DNA from: Paralithodes platypus
Taxonomy: Eukaryota; Arthropoda; Malacostraca; Decapoda; Lithodidae
Reading direction: 5' to 3'
NCBI GenBank assembly: GCA_032716605.1
Contig: CM064512.1
Coordinates: forward strand, 25,863,701 to 25,927,700
Length of the DNA stretch: 64,000 nt
Below, in pieces: positions 11,025 to 19,762 of this stretch. Position 1 is the first letter of the stretch, and each line of letters starts with the position of its first letter. A program made the translations under genes and the position numbers. The notes beneath the pieces were generated by a model. It was not told the DNA's origin, made no database searches, and was given only the letters and a program-made list of their open reading frames with translations.

Positions 11025-12360
11025 TATTCTTACAGTTTCTTACAGTAGATCCTCTGGAAAAAGGCAAACTATGCCTGTGTATCCAGCTCAGTACCAGTGC
11101 TTGCACTGCTGCGGTCGTTCACGGTGTTGGCGGCGGCGGTAGCAGACGCAACATTTTTACTATTCTGTATTTTTGTTTTATAATCAAACTTCAAATCTTG
11201 TCTTCCCCATGCTTTATCAAGATTACTTTCAAACTCCCTTATTGATTCGGAATCGACTACATACTGGGGCAGTGCGTTCCACTCATTTACCACTCTATCA
11301 CAAAATGAGTTCTTCGCCTTCTCAAGCCTATTTCTTTCTTTGTAAATTTTCTTAGAGTGTCCTCTCGTTCTTGTTCCCTCCCGCATCAAGAAGATACCTT
11401 CACACACATCCTCATCGTACTTTCCTGACACTATCTTAAAAGTCTCTATCATATCCCCTCTCTTTCTCCTATATGCCAGTGTCGGAAGTCCCAGTGTCCT
11501 CAACCTCTGCTCATAACCCGCGTTCTTCAACGTTGGTACCAGCTTGCTAGCTCTTCTCTGCACTTTCTCCACTGCCTCTATATCCTTTACCATATATGGA
11601 GCCCACACCTGGTTTGCATATTCCAGGTGTGGCCTAACCAGCGCTGTATATAGATTCCTGAAGATTTCTTCGTCAAGTGACACAAATGTCCTCCTTATCA
11701 GCCCTACAATTCTATTGGCTTTGTTTATCTTTTCCGCTAAATGTTCTGAGAAATTTAACTTATTATCTATCACTACTCCTATATCCTTTTCTGCACTCAC
11801 TTCCTCCATCGCTTCATACATACTGTATCCTACCTTGTCTATCTTGCTGGTCCCAATCCGCATGTACTTGCATTTTTTTGGATGAAAAGGCATTAACCAA
11901 TGCTCAGACCATCCCTTCATGCCCTCCACATCTCCTTGAAGCAAACCCATATCTTCCTTACTCCTCACTCTTCTATACAGTTTAGTGTCATCCGCATACA
12001 GGTATACCTCACTTCCATTAGTTATAACTTCAGGCAAGTCGTTGATAAATATAACGAACAGCAATGGTCCCAACACAGATCCCTGAGGTACCCCACTTGT
12101 AATTTCCCTCCACCCCGAGCCTATTCCATTCACCAATACCCTCTGTCTCCGATCTTTCAGGAAGGCTTCTATCCATTTCACACATTTCTCCCCTATATTA
12201 TAGCTTCTAACTTTCTCTATTAACCTTTTATGTGGGACCTTATCGAAGGCCTTCATAAAATCGCAATATACCACGTCTATTACATCACCATCTTCTAAAA
12301 TTTGCATCCAATCATCTACCACCTTAATTAGCTGTAGTACCGTCGACCTCCCCGGCAAGA
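11025..12360 (-). mobile_element. 5'-truncated CR1-like LINE (family B)
   Basis: The minus-strand element begins abruptly at about 12360 inside the reverse transcriptase and ends near 11025. There the plus strand reads TTCTTACAG twice, so the element's own strand ends in about two copies of a CTGTAAGAAA-type unit. Short tandem 3' tails rather than poly(A) are typical of CR1-like LINEs. Both boundaries are supported because flanking sequence matches an uninterrupted repeat unit near 12733. Confidence 0.75.
11069..12358 (-). CDS. CR1-like LINE reverse transcriptase, C-terminal part
   Basis: An uninterrupted frame of about 429 codons on the minus strand. It starts at the truncation point with PGRSTVLQLIKVVDDW, then shows the catalytic segment YCDFMKAFDKVPH near residue 33, SGVPQGSVLGPLLF near 88, and YADDTKLY near 120. 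Next come the thumb region ending KDIGVVIDNKLNF, and a C-terminal tail with VRPHLEYANQVWAPY, KVQRRASKL and FCDRVVNEWNALP. That tail is typical of CR1-like and related elements in invertebrates. The enzyme would copy LINE RNA at its target. All visible catalytic residues are intact and no stop interrupts it, so this is one of the less decayed insertions, yet it lacks fingers and endonuclease and cannot be autonomous. The last 30 residues are alanine, serine and threonine rich. Confidence 0.88.
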   Translation of the reverse strand: MPGRSTVLQLIKVVDDWMQILEDGDVIDVVYCDFMKAFDKVPHKRLIEKVRSYNIGEKCVKWIEAFLKDRRQRVLVNGIGSGWREITSGVPQGSVLGPLLFVIFINDLPEVITNGSEVYLYADDTKLYRRVRSKEDMGLLQGDVEGMKGWSEHWLMPFHPKKCKYMRIGTSKIDKVGYSMYEAMEEVSAEKDIGVVIDNKLNFSEHLAEKINKANRIVGLIRRTFVSLDEEIFRNLYTALVRPHLEYANQVWAPYMVKDIEAVEKVQRRASKLVPTLKNAGYEQRLRTLGLPTLAYRRKRGDMIETFKIVSGKYDEDVCEGIFLMREGTRTRGHSKKIYKERNRLEKAKNSFCDRVVNEWNALPQYVVDSESIREFESNLDKAWGRQDLKFDYKTKIQNSKNVASATAAANTVNDRSSASTGTELDTQA

Positions 12361-13189
12361 TATGAAGACATTGGTATTGTATTATTTACTATATAAATGT
12401 GATTTTGAATGTGATCTTATGCAATTTGTATAAACAATAAATTCGATATCCTAGAATGAGGCCGAATGCTGGAGGAGAGAGAGAGAGAGAGGAAGGGTTG
12501 AGCCTGGTTCGTGACTTGGCCTAAGTAAATATACGGCGGCTAAAAATAGACTGGTGTCAGATTACACTCTTGATACTGACTGGGCAAATTGCCATATGAA
12601 CAGTGTTGTATGCGTTTAAAAGTAATATACATTATGCATGTATGTGTGAGAGTTATTGTATGTTATAAAACCTCGATAATACTAAAGTAATGGTGACGGC
12701 AAGAGAGAGAGGGAGGGTGGGTAAATTTTTGATACAAAAACAATTGTATTGTATTATTTACAAGTAATATACAATACAAATTCATTTTTTTATTTTTATT
12801 GTATCTATTATGTATGCACAATAACAATAATGTCAATATATATACATCTACAAGCAAGCAAGCAAGCAAGCAAAGCAGTGAGAACGAAGGCGAGAGAGAG
12901 AGGAAGGGAGGGAGGGAGGAAGGGTTATCAGGATGACTGCGCGATAAACTTGTGTCACACCAGTGAGGACTGTGGCGTGACAATTTTTGATATGAACACA
13001 GTTGTATACTGTTTTGTTTACAAGTAGTGAACACTATATATATATATTTTGTACATGTTTTTACTTACTTGTTATCAAATAAATTACTATAACATCGTTT
13101 TACGCAAGTAAATCGATGTCAACCTAATTTTTTTTTTTTGCAAGTGTCACGTCGAGTCTACAGACCAACATTTCGCTGACATATACTAT

Positions 13190-13325
13190 GACCAGCCGTG
13201 GCCTAGTCGGGTAAGGTGATGGAAAGGGAAACTGAAATGGTGCCAGGGGAGTGGGTTCGAATCCAGGCGGGGGTTATGGAGAAGGATGTTAGAAGCTTAG
13301 AAAAATGTTGATACAAATTTTTTTT
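13190..13325 (+). mobile_element. tRNA-derived SINE
   Basis: The head AGCCGTGGCCTAGTCGGGTA resembles an A box, and GGTTCGAATCC at 13254-13264 is a perfect B box at the expected spacing. No tRNA cloverleaf closes, and the sequence runs into a T-rich tail before 13325. The head closely resembles that of the SINE at 49104. The two boxes form an internal RNA polymerase III promoter. Confidence 0.7.
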
Positions 13326-13329
13326 TTTA

Positions 13330-13410
13330 CAAACTCATATCCTTGTATTCAAGCAATATGAAATATTCATAGAATAATTCATATTGCATGGATACAAGGA
13401 CATGAGTTTG
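13330..13410. repeat. Imperfect hairpin, 33-bp arms
   Basis: CAAACTCATATCCTTGTAT at 13330 pairs with ATACAAGGACATGAGTTTG ending at 13410. The arms continue inward to AGCAATATGAA and TTCATATTGCAT, with only about three mismatches and a 15-base loop. It directly follows the T-rich SINE tail. It could be a small fold-back element. Confidence 0.7.
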
Positions 13411-13446
13411 TATTTTTGTTTTTTTAATCTTTTTGTTTTATTTTTG

Positions 13447-13452
<6 letters not shown>

Positions 13453-13495
<43 letters not shown>

Positions 13496-13500
13496 TGTAT
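13453..13500. repeat. (TA)n microsatellite
   Basis: Alternating TA ending TATACTGTAT. Confidence 0.95.
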
Positions 13501-13798
13501 AAGGAAGACATACAGTAAATTGAATAATATTTAGGTATACAATTTTTGTTATTACAAAATACTAATATATTTCAGTGAGACAGTAATAGTTTCATATAAA
13601 TTATTGTTACTATTACATACAATATATTTGATTGATAAAAACAAATTATATATTACATTATTATTGCATACAAATTTAAATACCATTATGCTCAGAAGAT
13701 TTACATATATATATACATTATGATGCATTGAGGTAGGCGTGGTTCAGGTAGGTCAGGTCAGGTCAGGTAGGGCATGAGTCAGGGCGGGGCGGCGACAC
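13501..13798. other. AT-rich spacer with a short GGTCA array
   Basis: AT-rich to about 13735, then AGGTAGGTCAGGTCAGGTCA around 13749-13775. It should hold the 3' terminus of the neighbouring piggyBac-like element, but I could not find a TTAA end with the matching inverted repeat here. Confidence 0.5.
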
Positions 13799-16320
13799 TC
13801 AAAAGTTTTTGATGGTGTGATATTCACGGAAGCAAGCACCCAAGCATAGGCCAAGTTTGCATTCATTGCAAATAGTGTTGACCTTGATTTGCTTCCTGGG
13901 GCGTTTCGTGGTGTTAGCGTAGACGTGACATTTCACCTGCCTTCGCCGACCGCCAACAAAGTCTGTATGTTCTGGGAAATGCCTCTGGAGACCTGGCTGC
14001 ATGCGGTCAGGTAGATGAGGAGCTCGCCAGCCCAAATGTGCTGTTGTTGGCTCGCCATAAGTCTCCAGAGGCTGAAAAGACACGTTGTATACAAACTCCC
14101 AAAAATGTAGTTTTTGGTTCGGGGACATGTCCTTTTTTACCAGCCCCATGTTGAAGGCGTTGAGCATCGTGATGTCAATGAGGTGGAGGAACAACTTGTG
14201 GTACCATCTCACAGTCTTCCTCAGACACTTAACGCCAGCAAGTTGGCAGTCGGACTTGTCAACCAGGCGCATATACTTGGTATAGTCAACTACCATGTCA
14301 GGTTTCTGGATGTTTTTTTTTGTCCGGTAGTGGACTTTACCTGAGTCAACCTGTGCGCCTGAGTGGACAGTTGACAGCAGGTGAACTTCTCGCTTGTCCT
14401 TCCACTTTATTGCCAGGACTTTCCCTGACTTCTTAATTTTCTTAAATTTTCCTTGTCCTCTTCTTCGCCGTCTCCGTTCTTGTCATTCACGGTGTTCTTG
14501 GGCTTCTTCGTCATCTGATGGGGTGTCACTGGACGAGGGGTTGTCAATTGGAATTGGCTGACTGACGAATTTGGGCATGAACTTCCTGGTGCATCTGACA
14601 GTACCACATGACCCCGTTTTGTTGTCATGTAGATACTGGCAGAGAGCAGGAGAAGTATACCAATTATCGGTGTACAATGTGTGCCCCTTGCCCATGTAAG
14701 GTTCCATAATTTTATTTACATTGGCTCCAGACATGCCCAAGGGGTCATTGGCAGCGACTCTTGGCACGTCTATATCAGTGCCTGTATAGGCGATCATGTC
14801 AAGCACTATGCCGGTCTCACAATCACACAACACAAACAACTTGATGCCAAACCTATCCCTATTTAGGGGGATGTACTGCTTGAACACTAGACGACCCTTG
14901 AACAGTACGAGTGACTCATCAATCACCATATTGTGGAAAGGGGTAAAGTGTCTCTTGTACCTCTCCATCAACATGGTGAAAACATCCCAAATTTTCCATA
15001 TTCTATCAGCCCTGTTATGGTTATCATTGTCTGCGAAGTGCGTAAATCTTAGCAGCAATAAAAACCTATCATGGCTCATATATTTATTGAAAACTGGGGT
15101 GGCGATTAGGGTGTCGTGTATCCAATAGTGTTGCAGTACATGTTTCCTGATCAGAGGCATCAACATCAACAGTGCCAAAACACTCATGAACTCTTTCACT
15201 GTTGTGTCTACCCAGGCTCGAATTCTTGCCCGGGGAGAAATCACATTAATGCAGTCTTTCATCCACCTATAGTAGGCGTTTCTTTGGGCCACAATGAACG
15301 TGATGAGATGCACGTAAAAAAATGCAATGACAAAATAACTTTGCTTTGCATCATCACCACAGGGGCAAGTTCCAGATGACCCAGATTGACTTGGACCAAA
15401 GTGGTGCAAATCAGGCTGGAAATCGGCCCCTTCAGACCATGCAAATCTGTGGACGTTGGCATCCGGGATAGGTGAGTCGTCTTCCCCATCAGCGACACCG
15501 TTTTATAGATATATAGGTCACTGTTGTGGTCCCTGTACAGCAGATCGTCATCATTCTCTTCATCTGACGAAACCCCTTCGTCACCCGCATCGTGCTCAAA
15601 CTCACTGTCACTGTCAGTGCCCCACCCCATCTCCCTTGCATCGTCGTCGACAAAATTTTGACTTTCATCGTCAGACGGGAAGAGCCGGGCACCATACTTT
15701 GATGGAGTCAAGGGTTTAGCCTTCCTGACTCTCTTGGGTGTCTTTTGGGTAGCGGCAGGGGTGGCAGCGGCAGAGGTGTAAGAGGTAGAGTCATCGGCAG
15801 GCACTTTGCTCTTAGCTTTCGCCTGGCCTGCACCCACTTTCCTCCTACTTGCACTGGTAGGGGCGCTGGCGGGGGTGGCAGTGGCGGGGGTTGCAGGGGC
15901 GGATGGAGATGGTGGTGGTGGTGGCGGTGCGGTGGTGGTAGAGACAGATGGTATTTTTTTCCTTCGTCCCTTCCCTCTCACCCCAGTGGCCCCCGCACCT
16001 CCTGCATCCCTAGGGCGGCCTTGTGTTGCAGCAGGTGGCCCTGCTGTAGTAGAGGCAGCAGCAGAACTGGTGGTGGTGGTAGCCTGGGCGGCAGTGGTTG
16101 TATCAACAAAGGTCAATGACCTTTGTGCACGTGTAGTGGTCGCACGTGCCTTACGTGGCTTTTTTGGTGGTTCCTCTTCGTCAGAACTATCCAAATAAGT
16201 AGAGCTATATAGGTATTGTGGCTTCCTGGTAACTCTCTTGCTTCCACGGGTGCTGACACCGCCCGAAGCAGGGTTGGCTGTGTCATCAGGCGGCATGGGA
16301 GGGCGACGTGGAGTCTCCAT
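13799..16320 (-). pseudogene. piggyBac-like transposase, one frameshift and one in-frame stop
   Basis: Cut-and-paste transposase of the piggyBac superfamily, acting in the nucleus on TTAA-flanked termini. The likely start is the ATG at 16320 (an ATG-less frame extends to 16407). The N-terminal 250 residues are low complexity (Thr/Ala/Pro rich, then acidic SDDESQ and SSDEENDDD), as expected of a disordered leader. The frame shifts by one base near 15500. The core then reads on: HHFGPSQSGSSG, ARAWVDTT-like helix, YMSHDRFLLLLRF, VIDESLVLFKGR with the first catalytic Asp, LFVLCDCETG with the second, and YTDNWYTSPAL with the third. A single TGA at 14483-14485 interrupts the same frame. Beyond it the frame continues to a cysteine-rich C-terminus (CNECKLGLCLGACFREYH) that resembles the zinc-binding domain that binds the terminal repeats. 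The low damage suggests a fairly recent copy; assembly error is possible for either lesion. Confidence 0.88.
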
Positions 16321-16467
16321 GGCAAGTGCATATGTACTGCTTGCCCGTGCGCGGCTGGGGTGTGCTGGGTGGTGGTATCGAGAGTTACCAGCCACCACTA
16401 CTTGCACACCACTTTGTTGCCGCCTGACTCATAACCGACGGTTTTCGTATGTGTTTAAAAAACCCGG

Positions 16468-16535
16468 CTCATATGAGGACGGTCGCCGTCCACTAGTACG
16501 GACTCATATGAGGACGGTCGCAGCCCATGGGTTAA
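16468..16535 (-). promoter_or_regulatory. piggyBac-like terminus with two subterminal direct repeats
   Basis: CTCATATGAGGACGGTCGC occurs at 16468-16486 and again at 16503-16521, 35 bases apart, ending 11 bases before the terminal TTAA. Each copy begins with the palindrome CTCATATGAG. Subterminal repeats in this position are typical transposase-binding sites; that role is inferred. Confidence 0.65.
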
Positions 16536-16768
16536 TGTTGGTAAAAAGTTTAATATATTTACGAGTATCAAAGCCAGATGATTTCCGCACATGACGGACC
16601 TGTCAGTGACAGCTTGGTTTTTATGCCAGATACTTTACAGTTGGGTAATTGTTTTTACCATTTCTACCAACAACTAAAAATAACATGTATCTGGGGAAAA
16701 CAGGGAATGTGAGGAGAGAGGAAGGGAGGGATCCAGTGGGAACGTAGGTAATTAGCAAGAATGCATAT
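16536..16768. other. Short spacer, no feature
   Basis: Nothing recognised between the transposon end and the CT tract. Confidence 0.5.
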
Positions 16769-16848
<80 letters not shown>

Positions 16849-16852
16849 TCAA
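16769..16852. repeat. (CT)n microsatellite
   Basis: About 80 bases of CT repeats with one CTA and two TTT interruptions. Confidence 0.95.
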
Positions 16853-16886
16853 TTGATACGTATAAGAATAGACTGGGCGATTATCT

Positions 16887-16942
16887 CTTACATCCTTTCA
16901 TAAATAATAAATGTACTGAACTATCCAACTCTAGCTCCAGCA
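16887..16942 (+). mobile_element. Fragment of LINE family A
   Basis: CATAAATAATAAATGTACTGAACTATCCAACTC matches, with few changes, the family A LINE at about 42424-42457, in the segment between endonuclease and reverse transcriptase. Only about 55 bases are shared, so it is a small relic. Confidence 0.6.
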
Positions 16943-17754
16943 TCAGAGTATGAATTATTTTGATGGAACACAAGCGAAAATGTGGCAAATATACTGCAAG
17001 TTCTGAATGTGAAATAATTATGTTTATATGAAAGTGCACTTTGAAGATTTTCATGGAACTATTCTCCTTGTTTGGAGGCTGGAAAATTTTATACTTTACT
17101 GACAAATTACCCCCGGCATGAGACATTAATATAATATTATCCTGGTAGTTATATAGTACATGTATAGCATTGTGGCTGCTTTAGGTAGGGTCACTAACTA
17201 GGCTTTAAATATGCTGAAGCCCTCAATTATTATATCAACAATGAAAGTGTGCACACATACATAGAGCGTTCACACACACAAACACACACACACACGGCCC
17301 GACTATCTCCTGCAAAATAATTACGGGTATTCTACATGTTATTAATATGAATACTATGTTCAACAAACTAATTGTAAATGTATCTACATGTTATTGTGTG
17401 ATGCAGGAAATAAAGAAAACTGTGTATAAAATATTTCAAATCAAGAAAATACATGGCTTGTAACTTGTTTAGATGCATTAGAGCGACACCAATCCTTGAA
17501 ACATCGACACTCGGTGCAATACAGTAGAAGTGAAGTGTTTCGCATTTGGAAAATGAATTTTTTTACGTAAATCTTCCACCTCGACTTACAAAAATTGACC
17601 TTTCATTGCTTTGTCAGAAATATGATTTGACCTTCGAAAGATTTGTCTAAAACTGGCTATTGTACTGTTCATATAATATATTAAATTTAGTTGAATTGTC
17701 TGGAATAGACACTCCTAAGGTAGCAAATACATTTAATTAGCATCCATCTTTTAG
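16943..17754. other. AT-rich sequence with a short (CA)n, no gene
   Basis: A CA run lies at 17272-17295. No coding motif was seen on either strand. Confidence 0.5.
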
Positions 17755-18245
17755 GTTATGGGAAATGATCGTTTTTAGATTTAGCAGTAAACGTTTCTGG
17801 GGAACTTTGTCAATGGCCTTTTGAAAATCAAGGTATATAATATCTACAACTTTACTCTCATCATAGAGGTTGAGGATATCGTGGAAGAAATCTAAGAGGT
17901 TTGTTAAGCAGGAACGTTTTTTACGAAAGCCGTGTTGAGTATCTTAAACTATGTTATTTTCCTCTAAGTGATTTACGAGTTTGTCTCTTATGAATATTTC
18001 TAGCATTTTACATACAACTGAGGTTAAGCTAATTGGACGATAGTTACTAGGTAAGGATATACTGCATTTTTTGTTAATATCGGCGTTACATTGGTGAGCT
18101 TCCACTGATCAGGCATTGTCCCAAACTAAGGATTTATTGAAGATAAATGTCAGTGGTTTGGAGAGCTCATACTTAGCTTCCTTGAGAACTCTAGGCGAGA
18201 TTGTATCAGGTCCAGGTGATTTATTTACGTTGAGGTCTCCAAGCT
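17755..18245 (-). pseudogene. CR1-like LINE reverse transcriptase fragment (family C)
   Basis: Read on the minus strand, this stretch translates piecewise into the N-terminal half of a LINE reverse transcriptase: SPGPDTISPRVLKEA, then NYRPISLTSVVCKMLE, GFRKKRSCLTNLLDF and YLDFQKAFDKVPQKRLL with the first catalytic aspartate. Stops and at least two frame changes interrupt it, and the YADD half is missing. It differs clearly from families A and B. Both ends are undefined; the limits are those of recognisable similarity. Confidence 0.7.
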
Positions 18246-18258
18246 ACTAAATATTCCT

Positions 18259-18312
18259 TGTAACTCTCTCTCTCTCTTTTCTCTCTCTCTCTCTCTATCT
18301 CTCTCTCGCTCG
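18259..18312. repeat. CT-rich microsatellite
   Basis: CTCTCTCTCT runs with short interruptions. Confidence 0.85.
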
Positions 18313-18589
18313 TGTCTATGTTCCTTTTATGTATTTCCTTTATTGTCCATGCACATATTGTACAAGGATCAACAGACAACAATTACTAGATGAACACCAA
18401 TCTTCCTACGCTGTTACTGAAAATACTTAACGTGATTAATCTTGTGAAGCTGACAAATTAATTCGCGACAGTCCATGGAACCTGCGGACGAAATGGCGAA
18501 GGCAGTGATTTGCATACAATTGACATGCTCAATACTATTTTGCCTCAAGTTTCCTTTGTTGTGGCTACCATTGAACTATTTTATGCATA
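18313..18589. other. Spacer, no feature
   Basis: No motif. A short frame here reads into the neighbouring satellite and is not a gene. Confidence 0.5.
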
Positions 18590-18915
18590 TGATTGCACTA
18601 TGATTTTCCCGTTTGAATGGCCCCTCCCAGTAAATTCCAGTGGTGGGGTACCCCCGCCAGCCATGCCCAAAAATGGCAAATCCCCAGAACTGAGCTAGCT
18701 CAGTTCATGAGGTGACCACTTCAAATAACTTGCAAAATCTTTTGCAGGGTCCCAGATATTATGAATGGCCACTTCCAGCAATTTCCAGTAGTGGGGTACC
18801 CCTGCAAGCCACGGCCAAATTGCAAAGCCCTAGAACGGACCTTGGTAGCTCACGAGATAACCACCTGAAGTTAAGTGCAGCTTATTGTGCAGGGTCCCAA
18901 ATATATAATAGTGGG
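18590..18915 (+). repeat. Satellite S (about 145-150 bp unit), forward block
   Basis: Two units and part of a third are recognisable by CCAGTGGTGGGGTACCCC, AAATTGCAAA or AAAATGGCAAA, TAGCTCA and GCAGGGTCCCAGATAT. Landmark spacing is about 151 bases. The same satellite occurs in reverse orientation at 19675-19762 and 22073-22450. Confidence 0.75.
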
Positions 18916-19253
18916 TTGCCAGGAGCCTGTAGCTATGTATGTTCTGCATTGAGATTTCCCATCAATTGACATGGAGATTTGCTGGAGATAATTTATCCTG
19001 TTTACATAATTGGTATGAGCATATATCTATTTTATCATGTAGTGAGATATAAGGTTTATCTCCGATGTTTTTCATCTCTTTATTTGTAGAGCAATAAATA
19101 GAAGTGTACTTAAGGTACCTGCGCAGGTCATGTTGCTTGTATACCGGTACCTAATCATTGTAAGACAAGAGCCAATTATTGTCTTCCAGTTGAGCGGACT
19201 AAAATAATTTACTCCACTAATTCACTGATCTTGAATCTTTGCAGGTGCTGCTT
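18916..19253. other. AT-rich spacer between inverted satellite blocks
   Basis: No coding signal beyond the neighbouring fragment. Confidence 0.45.
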
Positions 19254-19640
19254 TTATGTGATTATGAGATAGCTTATGCTGGGGAACCGAGAGATGGATA
19301 TAACCAATGCGAATGGTACAAGGTCAATGCAGGAGAACCTCTGCAGTCTTCCTTGCCACCTCTCTTTTTCCAGCTCCTGCCACAGAATATTCAATAGACC
19401 CTGTTGGTCAAACTTTGGGATATTACTGTATCTCCTGGTACAAGCTTTCGATGCAAGCTTTCTTAATTGTCGGTGATTCACTTGATGGGGTTCCCTTTGG
19501 ACGTTTGACGGCAGTATAATTTTGATGACATGAAGGGTGATATTGCAGATTTGATTCCAAGGTGCCCTTCTTACTAATCCTGCATGTAGCTTCAGCATAT
19601 TTGTCTGTTACTAGATTTTGGCGCAAATCAGCTTTATTAT
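19254..19640 (-). pseudogene. Fragment of an arthropod repetitive gene family (Cys/His-rich N-terminal segment)
   Basis: On the minus strand the frame reads RQNLVTDKYAEA, then a YHPSCHQNYTAVKRPK segment. A Tyr-His-x-Ser-Cys-x-x-Asn-Tyr-Thr word like this is what I remember from the N-terminal part of a large, unnamed arthropod protein family. That family's C-terminal part carries a SDDTDVF motif, and a broken example lies at 36485-37750. After about 67 codons the frame is broken by a stop and continues only in pieces toward 19254. No upstream start or promoter is evident. It lies between satellite S blocks in opposite orientation. The family link rests on memory, not on a search, and the function is unknown. 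Confidence 0.45.
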
Positions 19641-19674
19641 AATGTGTTTACCAAATGTTGTCAATAAATATTTG

Positions 19675-19762
19675 AGCGTGGCTGGCAGGGGTACCCCACC
19701 ACTGGAAATTACTGGAAGTGACCATTCATGATATCTGGGACCCTGGAGAAAAGTGTGTAACT
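19675..19762 (-). repeat. Satellite S, reverse block, left of LINE D
   Basis: TGGCTGGCAGGGGTACCCC, ACCACTGGAAATTACTGG and ATGATATCTGGGACCCTG match the complement of 18590-18915. It stops at GTAACTT, where LINE D begins, and the unit resumes at 22073. Confidence 0.8.

Larger units (their letters stand above)
10845..13065. repeat. Diverged tandem repeat block interrupted by LINE B
   Basis: A motif of the form GATATGAACACAGTTGTAT..TTTACAAGTA..ATACATTATGCATG recurs at about 10855, 12365, 12595, 12735 and 12985. Between copies are stretches with AGAGAGAGGGAGGGTGGGT followed by AATTTTTGATA. The copy beginning before 11025 resumes after 12360, so LINE B sits inside a unit. Units differ by many substitutions and indels, and period is irregular (roughly 150-300 bases). 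Confidence 0.5.
13799..16535 (-). mobile_element. piggyBac-like DNA transposon, 5' end visible
   Basis: The transposase remnant (13799-16320) is followed upstream on the minus strand by a terminus ending in TTAA at 16532-16535, read on that strand as TTAACCCATGGGCTGCGACC. Two copies of CTCATATGAGGACGGTCGC lie just inside this end. The opposite terminus was not found before 13799, so the left limit given is only the stop of the transposase frame. Confidence 0.75.

Noticed and set aside
15745..16198. Gly/Val-rich open frames on the plus strand
   Set aside because: They are the antisense of the low-complexity leader of the piggyBac-like transposase.
16468..16535. Telomere-like or promoter repeats
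   Set aside because: The two 19-bp repeats sit beside the TTAA terminus of the piggyBac-like element and are better explained as subterminal transposase sites.
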